This document shows, piece after piece, positions 47,011 to 55,504 of a stretch of DNA of 64,000 nucleotides (its first letter is position 1; each line of letters opens with the position of its first letter). Position numbers and translations under genes: made by a program. The notes beneath the pieces are model-generated. The model saw only the letters and a list, made by a program, of their open reading frames with translations. It made no database searches and was not told the origin of the DNA. Source of the stretch: CAWKEY01 sp963848675 (GTDB lineage Bacteria; Pseudomonadota; Gammaproteobacteria; Methylococcales; Methylomonadaceae); NCBI GenBank assembly GCA_963848675.1, contig CAWKEY010000027.1:62001-126000 (forward strand), given 5' to 3'.

Positions 47011-49728
47011 TTAATTCAATTTACCGTGACATTGCTTGAATTTTTTGCCCGAGCCGCAAGGACAAGGTTCGTTACGGCCAACTTTATGACCCGCGCGGAC
47101 AAATGGCTGGTGCTCATTCTTTTCTGGGACATCATCCTGCTGCGCCGGCTCATGATCATCCAAGGCAGAGACTTCAGCGTGCTCAAAACGCATCTCCTTG
47201 GGCGCTTGCCTTTGGGCATCGATAGCTTCGACATCTTCTTCCTGCCTGACCTGAACTTTGGCCAAAATGGTGACCACTTCATGTTTAATGTGCTCAAGTA
47301 GATGCGTGAACATTTCAAACGCTTCACGCTTGTATTCCTGCTTGGGGTCTTTTTGCGCATAGCCCCTAAAATGAATGCCCTGACGCAAATAGTCCATGGC
47401 CGCCAAATGTTCTTTCCAGCTGTTATCCAGCACCTGCAACATGACCGATTTTTCAAAATGCTGCATGACTTCTGCTGAAATCTGCCGGGTTTTTTCTTTA
47501 TTCTCCTGCTCCAGCGTATCAACAATACGCTGACGCAAGGTTTCTTCATTCAAAGATAGGTCTTCATCAAGCATTCTGCGCACCGGAATTTCCATATTAA
47601 ACTCCAGCTTTAGATGCTCTTCCAGGCCGTTTACATCCCATTGCTCAACCATGGTTTTGGCGGGAATATACTGGCTGATCACGTTATTGACGACATCTTT
47701 GCGTATGGCCGAGATTATGCCGGAAATTTCGCTGGCTGCCATCAGCTCATTGCGCTGTGCATAGATCACCTTACGCTGATCATTGGCGACATCGTCATAG
47801 GCCAGAATTTCTTTACGCACGTCAAAATTTCGACTTTCCACCTTACGCTGCGCATTTTCAATGGACCGGGTCACCCAGGGATGCTCAATAGCTTCACCGT
47901 CACCCATACCCAGTTTTTGCATTAAACCGGCCACGCGTTCGGATGCAAAAATCCGCATCAGATCGTCTTCCAGAGACAGGTAAAAACGGGTCGAACCCGG
48001 ATCGCCCTGACGGCCGGAACGGCCTCGCAACTGGTTATCGATACGGCGCGATTCATGGCGCTCCGAACCGATGACATGCAAGCCACCGCTGGCGATTACC
48101 TGCTCATGGCGATCCAGCCAGGCGCCGCGCACTTGTGCCTTTCCTTCTACGCTGGCATCCGTGCCCAACGCCGCCAGCTCTGCTTCTAGATTACCGCCGA
48201 GCACAATATCGGTACCGCGGCCGGCCATATTGGTAGCGATGGTGACCGCACCCGGCATGCCTGCCTGTTCTACAATATGCGCTTCGCGTTCGTGCTGCTT
48301 GGCATTCAGGACTTCATGTTTGATGCCCTGTTTTTTTAGCAGCGCGGAAAGTCGTTCCGAGTTTTCAATCGAGGTCGTGCCCACCAGCACCGGCTGACCA
48401 CGTTGCACGCATGCCTTGACATCTTCGGCAACGGCGATATATTTCTCACGCGCGGTCAGATACACCACATCCCCCATATCCTTACGAATCATCGGGCGAT
48501 GCGTCGGAATCACGACCACTTCAAGACCGTAAATCTTGTTCAGCTCAAAGGCCTCGGTATCGGCGGTACCGGTCATCCCTGACAGCTTCTCATACAAACG
48601 GAAATAGTTCTGGAAGGTAATTGAGGCCAGGGTCTGGTTCTCATTTTGAATGGGAACCTGCTCCTTGGCCTCTATAGCTTGATGCAGACCCTCAGACCAG
48701 CGCCGCCCGTGCATGGTGCGCCCGGTGAACTCGTCAACGATAATGACTTCATCATTCGCAACGATGTAATGCACATCCTTCTGAAACAGAGCATGGGCGC
48801 GCATTGAAGCGCTCAGATAATGCATCAGACGTATATTGGCGGCATCGTATAAACTGCTGCCTTCGACCATTAATCCATGTTTAACCATCAAGCGCTCAAC
48901 GCGTTCATGGCCTTCTTCAGTCAAATAGACCTGGCGTACTTTTTCATCAACGCTATAATCACCCGGCCCATCTTCCTTTTCCTGTTTGGTCAGAAAAGGC
49001 ACGATTTCATTGGTTTTCATGTAGATTTCCGTGCCCTCTTCGGTGGGGCCGGAAATAATCAGCGGGGTTCTGGCTTCATCGATAAGAATGGAATCGACTT
49101 CATCTACGATAGCAAAGCTTAAGTCGCGCTGAACTTTCTGTTCCAGACTAAACGCCATATTGTCGCGCAGATAATCAAAGCCGAATTCATTATTAGTGCC
49201 GTAAGTAATATCGGCCGCATAGGCCTGCCGGCGAGGGCCATTGTCCATCTGGCTGATAATCACACCGGTTGTCATGCCCAAAAAACTGTAAAGCCGGCCC
49301 ATCCATTCGGAATCGCGCTTGGCCAGATAATCATTAACCGTAACAACATGCACGCCACGGCCCGGCAAGGCGTTCAAATACGCCGACAGTGTCGCCATCA
49401 GGGTTTTGCCTTCACCGGTTTTCATTTCGGCAATCTTGCCGTCATGCAGTATCATTCCGCCAATCAGCTGCACGTCGAAATGCCGCATGCCGAAGACCCG
49501 CGCTGAAGCCTCCCGAACGGTTGCGAAGGCTTCCGGGATCAGATTATCGAGTTTTTCACCCTGCGCCAGCCGGTCACGAAACGCCTGCGTCTTGGCTTTT
49601 AACGCCTCATCAGATAACTTTTCGTAGTCCGAAGCCAGGGCATTAATTTTTTTAACCAGCCTTGTTTTTTTCTTTACCAGCCTGTCGTTACGGCTACCTA
49701 CAACTAATCTAACCAGCTTACCCAGCAT
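47011..49728 (-). CDS. secA: preprotein translocase ATPase SecA
   Basis: The 905-residue motor of Sec-dependent export. Walker A is [20 protein letters not shown] near residue 102, the DEAD-like box [18 protein letters not shown] near 206, and [16 protein letters not shown] near 500 belongs to the second helicase domain. The C-terminus has the zinc motif [20 protein letters not shown] that binds SecB and lipids. In relatives secA sits next to the DUF721/lpxC/fts genes; here 9.6 kb with hydrogenase genes lies between. Confidence 0.97.
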   Translation of the reverse strand: MLGKLVRLVVGSRNDRLVKKKTRLVKKINALASDYEKLSDEALKAKTQAFRDRLAQGEKLDNLIPEAFATVREASARVFGMRHFDVQLIGGMILHDGKIAEMKTGEGKTLMATLSAYLNALPGRGVHVVTVNDYLAKRDSEWMGRLYSFLGMTTGVIISQMDNGPRRQAYAADITYGTNNEFGFDYLRDNMAFSLEQKVQRDLSFAIVDEVDSILIDEARTPLIISGPTEEGTEIYMKTNEIVPFLTKQEKEDGPGDYSVDEKVRQVYLTEEGHERVERLMVKHGLMVEGSSLYDAANIRLMHYLSASMRAHALFQKDVHYIVANDEVIIVDEFTGRTMHGRRWSEGLHQAIEAKEQVPIQNENQTLASITFQNYFRLYEKLSGMTGTADTEAFELNKIYGLEVVVIPTHRPMIRKDMGDVVYLTAREKYIAVAEDVKACVQRGQPVLVGTTSIENSERLSALLKKQGIKHEVLNAKQHEREAHIVEQAGMPGAVTIATNMAGRGTDIVLGGNLEAELAALGTDASVEGKAQVRGAWLDRHEQVIASGGLHVIGSERHESRRIDNQLRGRSGRQGDPGSTRFYLSLEDDLMRIFASERVAGLMQKLGMGDGEAIEHPWVTRSIENAQRKVESRNFDVRKEILAYDDVANDQRKVIYAQRNELMAASEISGIISAIRKDVVNNVISQYIPAKTMVEQWDVNGLEEHLKLEFNMEIPVRRMLDEDLSLNEETLRQRIVDTLEQENKEKTRQISAEVMQHFEKSVMLQVLDNSWKEHLAAMDYLRQGIHFRGYAQKDPKQEYKREAFEMFTHLLEHIKHEVVTILAKVQVRQEEDVEAIDAQRQAPKEMRFEHAEVSALDDHEPAQQDDVPEKNEHQPFVRAGHKVGRNEPCPCGSGKKFKQCHGKLN

Positions 49729-49838
49729 GTTTTTTTCCGGTGTGAATTTAGTAAATAATTAAATCAAAGTGTGGGATTATATACTGTCCACTGTATTTAT
49801 TACAGATAAAACAGCCGTTACCGGACTCATCAAAAGGC

Positions 49839-50245
49839 TTGGCTATTAACAGCGATCACTTGCAAATCAATGTCAAAGGCTTTGTGCAAGGACCCGGTTT
49901 TCGGCCGTTTGTTGTTCGCCTCCCATTTGCACTTGCCTGATCCACTGATCATTGACTGGCAATTCACCATTGAACACTTACTGGAAGATTGCAAACACAG
50001 CCCTCCCTGTAATCATTGCCATCAAAGTCCACAACACGCTGACTGAAATTATTCCGGGCATAGCGATGCGCGCCGGACAAACGGCTATAGCCCTCCGCGG
50101 CGGTTTTCAAAATGCCTGTTTGCTTGAAAATGCCAGTGCCAAATTAAAAAGCGCTAGCTTTCACATGTACAGCCATGAAAAAATACCCTCTAACGACAGC
50201 GACCGGTCTCTCGGTCAGCTGTATGCCACACAATATATGGGATAG
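49839..50245 (+). pseudogene. hypF: hypF remnant with large internal deletion
   Basis: From about 49839 the plus strand reads LQINVKGFVQGPGFRPFVVR, the start of the acylphosphatase domain of the [NiFe] hydrogenase maturation carbamoyltransferase HypF, then stops. From about 50040 another frame reads EIIPGIAMRAGQTAIALRGG, FQNACLLENASAKLKSA and SNDSDRSLGQLYATQYMG, the C-terminal end of HypF (canonical LSGGCFQN and P.ND.G..LGQ). The roughly 600 residues between are missing and the core residues are altered (RGGFQN lacks the Cys). So it is a non-functional relic directly before hypC. Confidence 0.75.
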
Positions 50246-50250
50246 CCTTC

Positions 50251-50502
50251 ATGCGCTTAGCAGTACCCGGCCAAATTATCAGCCTGTCTAATGATAGTGC
50301 TCCTTTCCTACGAACGGGACACATTGATTTTTCCGGAGTCACCCGGGAAATCAGTTTGACCTATTTGCCTGATGCCGAAGCCAATGACCATGCCTTCGTC
50401 CATGCCGGCTTTGCTATCGCCATGCTGGATGCCGAGGAAGCACAGGACAGCCTGCAAACTGCAATGGGCATCAGCCGGGGTACTGCACTTACTGAGCGGT
50501 GA
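50251..50502 (+). CDS. hypC: HypC/HupF-family hydrogenase maturation chaperone with Cys2 replaced by Arg
   Basis: An 83-residue protein with the HypC layout: MRLAVPGQI at the N-terminus, IDFSGVTREISLTYLPDA near residues 26-43, and HAFVHAGFAIAMLDAEEAQD near 47-66. Family members begin M-C-(L/I)-(A/G)-(V/I)-P-G, and the Cys after Met binds the Fe(CN)2CO unit with HypD. Here codon 2 is CGC (Arg), one base from TGC (Cys). The protein is otherwise intact, so it is either a newly inactivated gene or has lost the classical role. It starts 5 bases after the hypF relic. Confidence 0.85.
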   Translation: MRLAVPGQIISLSNDSAPFLRTGHIDFSGVTREISLTYLPDAEANDHAFVHAGFAIAMLDAEEAQDSLQTAMGISRGTALTER

Positions 50503-50583
50503 ACAACTACCCGGAATATGCTGAACAATTCTGCCCGCAAACTTATTTCTTGAGCCATATTCATATCGAAAACGGACAACCTA

Positions 50584-51186
50584 ATGAAAATCAGCTTTAT
50601 CGCATCGCACGGCGGCTCGTCTGCCAAAAAAATAATTACAGCTATCCAGCAAAACGCACTCAACGCCGAGCTGGGCCTGGTCATTACCAACAACCCTGAC
50701 TCGGAAATACTGCACTGGTGCGACCATCACCATATTCCCGCCCTACTACTCAACGGCAAAACCCACCCCGATCCTGAAAGCGAAGACCTGGCCATCCTCA
50801 ATGCCCTTTCCAATGTGCACACCGACCTGATCGTTCTTTCAGGCTACATGAAAAAAATCGGCCCGCATACGCTTGCGCATTTTAAAGGCAACATCGTGAA
50901 CATCCATCCGGCATTACTGCCCAAACATGGTGGCCAAGGCATGTACGGTGATCGCGTGCACGCAGCCGTACTGAATTCCGGCGACGCCGTTTCAGGCGCC
51001 TCCGTGCACATTGTTACCGAGGAATATGATGAAGGCCCCGTACTCAATCAAAAAGAAGTTCCAGTACTTTCCGATGACACCGTGGATTCATTACGAGCCA
51101 GGGTTCAGGTCATTGAAGCTGATTTATATATTGAAACGCTCAAAAAGTTAATCGCTCAGCGAGCACTCGGTAGTGGCCTTGTTTAA
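50584..51186 (+). CDS. PurN-like formyltransferase
   Basis: A 200-residue formyltransferase of the GAR-transformylase fold. ISFIASHGGSSAKKIITAIQ at the N-terminus is a variant of the PurN phosphate loop. IVNIHPALLPKHGGQGMYG near residues 103-121 supplies the Asn and His of the N10-formyl-THF site, and HIVTEEYDEGPVLNQKEVPV near 141-160 the catalytic Asp. It could be the purine-pathway PurN or a paralogue. It follows hypC by 81 bases, and no other pur gene is near. The substrate is therefore not settled. Confidence 0.8.
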   Translation: MKISFIASHGGSSAKKIITAIQQNALNAELGLVITNNPDSEILHWCDHHHIPALLLNGKTHPDPESEDLAILNALSNVHTDLIVLSGYMKKIGPHTLAHFKGNIVNIHPALLPKHGGQGMYGDRVHAAVLNSGDAVSGASVHIVTEEYDEGPVLNQKEVPVLSDDTVDSLRARVQVIEADLYIETLKKLIAQRALGSGLV

Positions 51187-51228
51187 AAAGGCAATACTTA
51201 GTAATGCGCACGAAATAAGTTGAACAAA

Positions 51229-51275
51229 TGTAGGTACGAATTTATTCGCACAGTGCGGATGAATCCGCACCTACA
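51229..51275. repeat. 47-bp palindromic repeat, copy 2
   Basis: tgtaggtacgaatttattcg paired with cggatgaatccgcacctaca. It differs from 23618-23664 at a few bases. It lies in the gap between the formyltransferase and cspA. Confidence 0.75.
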
Positions 51276-51400
51276 CAGAAAATTGTTTCTCAGAATGGCA
51301 CAAGTTATTTGATACGCGTTCCTTACTGCTTGAAAAGCAGCAAGAACGGGGTTAGCACAAAGCTGAATTTTAGCTGCTTCTGTCCAAAAACAGCAGACAA

Positions 51401-51436
51401 AAAAAAGCCGCAGCCCGGAAGGGCTGCGGCTTTTTT
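51401..51436. terminator. rho-independent terminator of cspA (bidirectional)
   Basis: A perfect 16-bp inverted repeat aaaaaagccgcagccc / gggctgcggctttttt with a ggaa loop, 7 bases past the cspA stop on the minus strand. It has T tracts in both directions, so it may also stop transcripts from the formyltransferase gene. Confidence 0.9.
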
Positions 51437-51443
51437 AGTGCAT

Positions 51444-51653
51444 TTAGATAACGGTTACTTCTTCTGCTTGCGGGCCTTTTTGACCTTGCGTGACAGTAAA
51501 CTGTACTCTTTGGCCTTCATCAAGTGATTTAAAGCCGCCGCTGTTGATATTACGGAAGTGAACAAAAACGTCAGGGCCGCTTTCTTGCTGAATGAAGCCA
51601 AAGCCTTTCTCAGCATTAAACCATTTAACTGTACCTGTAGTTAACGAAGCCAT
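51444..51653 (-). CDS. cold-shock family protein (CspA type)
   Basis: A 69-residue single-stranded nucleic-acid-binding protein. [20 protein letters not shown] holds RNP1-like KGFGFI, and [11 protein letters not shown] (about residues 28-38) holds RNP2-like VFVH. Length and sequence are typical of CspA/CspC-type RNA chaperones. Monocistronic, with its own terminator and a long leader. Confidence 0.96.
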   Translation of the reverse strand: MASLTTGTVKWFNAEKGFGFIQQESGPDVFVHFRNINSGGFKSLDEGQRVQFTVTQGQKGPQAEEVTVI

Positions 51654-52021
51654 ATTTGTAGTCCTATATAAAATTTAGTAATTGATGCCTGTCAAGGCAG
51701 ATGAGCTGGGAAATGTAAGAATTACTTAATGATAAACAGGACGAGCGATGCAGAAGAACTTTCGTAGAGATAAGCATAACGGTAAATCAATTTCAAGCTG
51801 AGTGCATTGTATGGGGCATGTATGAGTCTGTCAATTTATATTTCAACTCGACAATCAATGCGCTCGATCAGCCAGTCTGTCCAGACCGAAAAGTTATCAC
51901 CTTTTGTCGAAGATAGACTGATAATCTGAATATCAGGATTAACCTGTTTAGCGGAATTGATGCATGGCTATCCCTGCCATGCCCCCTTCGGGCCAGTGCC
52001 AATCTGTGCCGGACAGATTGG
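51654..52021. promoter_or_regulatory. cspA leader/promoter region, then gene-free sequence
   Basis: On the minus strand, upstream of cspA, an AT-rich region could hold a promoter around 51770-51800 (ttgaaa about 17 bases before ttatct), which would leave a leader of well over 100 bases, as is common for cold-shock mRNAs. The -10 match is weak. From about 51840 to 52021 nothing recognisable is seen. Confidence 0.3.
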
Positions 52022-52555
52022 TCATGGAGGACTGCACAGCGCACTTGTGTTCAGCGGCTGGATACCGATTTGACATCTTTCGCTTGTCTGCTGCCTCCAA
52101 AAATCTACATTCGGATGCTGCAGTAATCGTCCTGCAAACTGACACGCCTGGTTTAAATGGTCTTGAGCTTGAGTAGTTAGACCCTCCCCAAGCTCCATCT
52201 TTTCAGCTTTAATGCTGAGCAAAAAACACGGCGGCGGTGTTTGTTTTTTTATAGCCTGATAAACCTGCAACACAGCAGAGGGACTCATAGCATGAGTGGT
52301 AAAGCTGTCGTCGCGGGCTGGTTCAAGCCAAATAAAATCTAACGCACGGACACAAGCCACAGACGCATCGACAAACAAAACCAGCTCCCTATTTTCCAGA
52401 TCCAGCGCGTGTTCAATCTGCAACTGAAAGTCACTCAGTATTTCAATAGTGTTTGAATCAAAATGGGCCTCGACGAATTCGAGCAATAACGGCCCCAGCG
52501 CATCATCGCCACGACTGAGATTGCCATAGCCGAACAAAAGAACCGGCTTAACCAT
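52022..52555 (-). CDS. hoxW: hydrogenase maturation protease HoxW
   Basis: Endopeptidase that trims the C-terminus of the large subunit HoxH after nickel insertion. ATG 52555 gives 177 residues starting MVKPVLLFGYGNLSRGDDAL, the GN-x-L-x-x-DD motif of the family with a nickel-sensing acidic residue. FTTHAMSPSAVLQ near residue 83 supplies the conserved His region. The C-terminal 30 residues are poorly conserved. The start overlaps the end of hoxH by 8 bases, which fits the enzyme-substrate pairing. Confidence 0.9.
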   Translation of the reverse strand: MVKPVLLFGYGNLSRGDDALGPLLLEFVEAHFDSNTIEILSDFQLQIEHALDLENRELVLFVDASVACVRALDFIWLEPARDDSFTTHAMSPSAVLQVYQAIKKQTPPPCFLLSIKAEKMELGEGLTTQAQDHLNQACQFAGRLLQHPNVDFWRQQTSERCQIGIQPLNTSALCSPP

Positions 52556-54050
52556 TACTATTCCGTTCGATTTGGCCGTTACTGTGTTTAACCAGTTTAT
52601 CAATCAACTTGCCTTCGGCATCAATTAACTCCAGCTGCAACGGCATTTTGCCGACAGCATGCGTGGCGCACGATAAACACGGGTCATAAGCGCGAATGGC
52701 CACCTCCAGATTATTCAGCAGGGGCTCGGTCAGTTCCTGGCCGGATAGATACTCTGCCGCAACCTGGCGCACGGATTCATTCATCGCCATGTTATTACTG
52801 GTGGTCGAGACGATTAAATTGGCTTTGGTGACGATGTCATTCTCGTCGATTTGATAATGATGGAACAACGTGCCGCGTGGCGCTTCAATCACGCCCACGC
52901 CTTCATAACGCTTTTCACCTTGCGCGACTAAATCATGGCCCAGGATGTCGGGATCATGAAGCAATTCCTTAATACTTTCGGCACAATGCAGAAGTTCAAT
53001 CATACGTGACCAGTGAAACGCCAGGGTGCTATGGATCATGGTTTCCCCACTGTGCGCTTTAAATTCCACGCGCGCGGCTTCTGCCAGCGGTGTGTTAATG
53101 TAGTCACAGTTATTGACGCGCGCCAGCGGCCCAACACGATACCAGCCGCTTTCCTTACCCAGGGACAACAGATAAGGAAATTTCATATAGGTCCATGAGC
53201 GCACTTCTTCATGGATATAATCGCTATATTGGCAATAATCGATATGATCCATAATCGTTTCGCCTTTATCATTTTTGGCACGTATACCGCCGTGATAAAG
53301 CTCCAATGCGCCATCGGGCTTGATTAATCCGAGATAATTGGAGCGTATGGTGGCAAAATCATCATAATAAGGCAGGTTGGAGCAATGCACTGTTTTAATG
53401 AGTTCGACCGACGCAGATGACCATTTAATAATCTGATCTATATCTTCCAGCAAATAATCACGCTCGGCTTTAGTTACCGATTTATTCATGCCTCCGGCAA
53501 TCGCCCCCGTTCCGTGAATACGTTTGCCGGACACCATGCGTATCACTTCCTGGCCGTATTTGCGCATCTTTACGCCCTGCAAACCGAGGTCTGGAAACGC
53601 AGCCAGCACGGCAATAATTGAACGTTTGCTGATGTCGCTTTCAAAACCAAATAATAAATCAGGGCTGGAGAGATGAAAGAAATGCAGGGCGTGAGATTGC
53701 AGCACCTGTCCAAAATGCAGCAGGCGTCTTAATTTATCCGCTGAAACAGGTAAGTTTTCTGGATCTATACCGACCAGTTGGTCTATGGCTTTGGCGGCTG
53801 CTAAATGATGGCTTACCGGACAAATGCCGCATAAACGCTGCACCAAAACCGGCAACTCCCAATACGGTCGGCCTTGAATGAAGCGCTCAAAACCGCGGAA
53901 CTCAACAATATGCAGTCGGGCTTGCTGGACTTTATTGTTTTCGTCCAGTAATAAAGTAACCTTGCCGTGGCCTTCGACGCGAGAGACAGGGTCGACTACG
54001 ACACGCTTCAAATTTTGAGCGTTTTCGGCTGTTTCTAAATGCTCGTACAT
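52548..54050 (-). CDS. hoxH: NAD-reducing hydrogenase large subunit HoxH
   Basis: The [NiFe]-active-site subunit of a bidirectional, NAD-linked cytoplasmic hydrogenase (group 3d type by composition). ATG 54050 gives 500 residues starting MYEHLETAENAQNLKRVVVD. Both nickel motifs are intact: LCGICPVSHH with Cys74 and Cys77, and DPCLSCATH with Cys458 and Cys461. HoxW cleavage is expected after His464, leaving a tail of 36 residues to be removed. RVEGHGK at 24-30 is also typical. No broken residues are visible, in contrast to the nearby hyp genes. Confidence 0.96.
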   Translation of the reverse strand: MYEHLETAENAQNLKRVVVDPVSRVEGHGKVTLLLDENNKVQQARLHIVEFRGFERFIQGRPYWELPVLVQRLCGICPVSHHLAAAKAIDQLVGIDPENLPVSADKLRRLLHFGQVLQSHALHFFHLSSPDLLFGFESDISKRSIIAVLAAFPDLGLQGVKMRKYGQEVIRMVSGKRIHGTGAIAGGMNKSVTKAERDYLLEDIDQIIKWSSASVELIKTVHCSNLPYYDDFATIRSNYLGLIKPDGALELYHGGIRAKNDKGETIMDHIDYCQYSDYIHEEVRSWTYMKFPYLLSLGKESGWYRVGPLARVNNCDYINTPLAEAARVEFKAHSGETMIHSTLAFHWSRMIELLHCAESIKELLHDPDILGHDLVAQGEKRYEGVGVIEAPRGTLFHHYQIDENDIVTKANLIVSTTSNNMAMNESVRQVAAEYLSGQELTEPLLNNLEVAIRAYDPCLSCATHAVGKMPLQLELIDAEGKLIDKLVKHSNGQIERNSNG

Positions 54051-54066
54051 AATAATTCTCTTATAC

Positions 54067-54137
54067 GTTGGCTTAACGATAGCGTAAGCCAACATTTGCT
54101 ACTTCGATGTGTTGGGTTAGGCTATCGCTGACCCAAT
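54067..54137. repeat. two related hairpins between hoxY and hoxH
   Basis: gttggcttaacgatagcgtaagccaac (given here as positions 54067-54093: 9-bp arms gttggctta/taagccaac) and a second at 54111-54137 (arms around gctatcgctg) share the core gcgatagc in opposite orientation. They look like units of an intergenic REP family placed inside the hox operon, where they could affect mRNA processing between hoxY and hoxH. Confidence 0.65.
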
Positions 54138-54149
54138 CTTCGCACTTTG

Positions 54150-54689
54150 TTAATCGTAATGCACCAACTCATAGGGCAGCGACGGCTCGCGCCCTTCCAG
54201 CAGGTCAGTCAAAAATTTCCAGAACACATCCGCTGACGGCGGACAGCCTGGCAAAAAATAATCTACTTTGACGATTTCATGAAGCGGATACACTTTATCC
54301 AACAACAGCGGCAGTTCCGGATCGCCCGGTATCTGCGGATTTTCAACGCCGATGCTGTGCATATAGGCCTCATTCAGGCATTCTTCCAACGGAATAAAAT
54401 TGCGCATCGCAGGCAGACCGCCATTAATCGCACAAGCACCTACGGCAACCAGAATTTTGCAGTTTTTGCGGAACTCGCGCAATACATGGACATTTTCCGA
54501 ATTACAAACACCTCCCTCAATCAGCCCAATATCACAGTTTGTGCAATGTTCTATATCGGTAATGGGCGACCGGTCAAATTCGACGACTTCGGCCAACTGC
54601 AACATGCGTTCATCAATATCCAGAAATGACATGTGGCAGCCAAAGCAACCCGCTAACGAGGCGGTGGCGACTCTAGTTTTATTCACCAT
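54150..54689 (-). CDS. hoxY: NAD-reducing hydrogenase small subunit HoxY
   Basis: A 179-residue subunit with the proximal [4Fe-4S] cluster. ASLAGCFGCHMSFLDID near residues 10-26 gives the C-x2-C pair, VAVGACAINGGLPAMRN near 82-98 the third Cys and FLPGCPPSAD near 144-153 the fourth. It has no Tat signal and no distal-cluster domain, as expected for the short cytoplasmic type. It lies 2 bases after hoxU. Confidence 0.95.
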   Translation of the reverse strand: MVNKTRVATASLAGCFGCHMSFLDIDERMLQLAEVVEFDRSPITDIEHCTNCDIGLIEGGVCNSENVHVLREFRKNCKILVAVGACAINGGLPAMRNFIPLEECLNEAYMHSIGVENPQIPGDPELPLLLDKVYPLHEIVKVDYFLPGCPPSADVFWKFLTDLLEGREPSLPYELVHYD

Positions 54690-54691
54690 GC

Positions 54692-55504
54692 TTAGGATGC
54701 TCCGTTTCGAATGCCGGGGATGGTGGCCACGACTGGCTCCCGGCAGTCGTCAGGATTTCCTCCATCCGTTAAGTTCAGAAGTGCCGCAATCGACCGGGAA
54801 CCGGGTGCAGTCAAGCTGACTTGATCTATTTGTTCATGATCATAAATTCGTTCGCCAATCGGCACTTGATAACCGGTGTGCTTTATCAGAATTGCTCCGG
54901 TTGGACAAATGTGCGCGGCCTGGTCTGTGGCATCTAATTCGGTATCTTTTAACAGCCCGCTTTGGGCGTTAACAATCAGGTGTTTATGAATGCTGCGCCC
55001 GCCGCTCATGGCAAACACATTTTTACCGTCCTTTTGCTGACTCGCCCTAACGCACAGCGTACAAAAAATACAGCGATTATGGTCAATCATTACCTCCGGA
55101 TGAGAAGCGTCTATTTTCCGGTTGGGATAAAAATGCGGGAAGTGGTTGTCGAGCATATTCAAATGGTAAGCAACCGCCTGCAATTGACAGTTGCCGGTTT
55201 TTTCGCAGGACGGGCAAAAATGATTGCCTTCTACAAACAGCATCTGCGTGAGTCTCTGCCTGTCATCGTTTAATTCTTTGCTGTTACTAAGTACATCCTG
55301 GCCTTCTTTTGCCGGGAAAGTGCAGGCCGAACAGATGCGCCCATTCACGCGTACCGAACACAGCTTGCAGCTGCCATGGGGGGTAAATTCCGGATGATGA
55401 CATAAATGCGGGATATAAACACCGGCGGCTGTTGCAGCCTCCATGATGGTCTGCCCTTCCTCAAAAGCAATAATTTTGCCGTCAATCGTGATGGTCTTAT
55501 TCAA
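54692..55504 (-). CDS. hoxU: NAD-reducing hydrogenase diaphorase subunit HoxU
   Basis: A 270-residue iron-sulfur protein equivalent to the N-terminal part of complex I NuoG. A [2Fe-2S] domain reads HLCHHPEFTPHGSCKLCSVR with a later Cys (ICSACTFP). The His-Cys cluster follows in GNHFCPSCEKTGNCQLQ near 93-109, then a [4Fe-4S] motif CIFCTLCVRAS near 145 with HICPTGAILI near 198. The tail after about 215 is unconserved. It overlaps hoxF by 4 bases. Confidence 0.93.
   Translation of the reverse strand: MNKTITIDGKIIAFEEGQTIMEAATAAGVYIPHLCHHPEFTPHGSCKLCSVRVNGRICSACTFPAKEGQDVLSNSKELNDDRQRLTQMLFVEGNHFCPSCEKTGNCQLQAVAYHLNMLDNHFPHFYPNRKIDASHPEVMIDHNRCIFCTLCVRASQQKDGKNVFAMSGGRSIHKHLIVNAQSGLLKDTELDATDQAAHICPTGAILIKHTGYQVPIGERIYDHEQIDQVSLTAPGSRSIAALLNLTDGGNPDDCREPVVATIPGIRNGAS

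Noticed and set aside
49952..50245. Independent 97-residue gene
   Set aside because: Its second half matches the HypF C-terminus and the first half is out-of-frame; it is part of the hypF relic.
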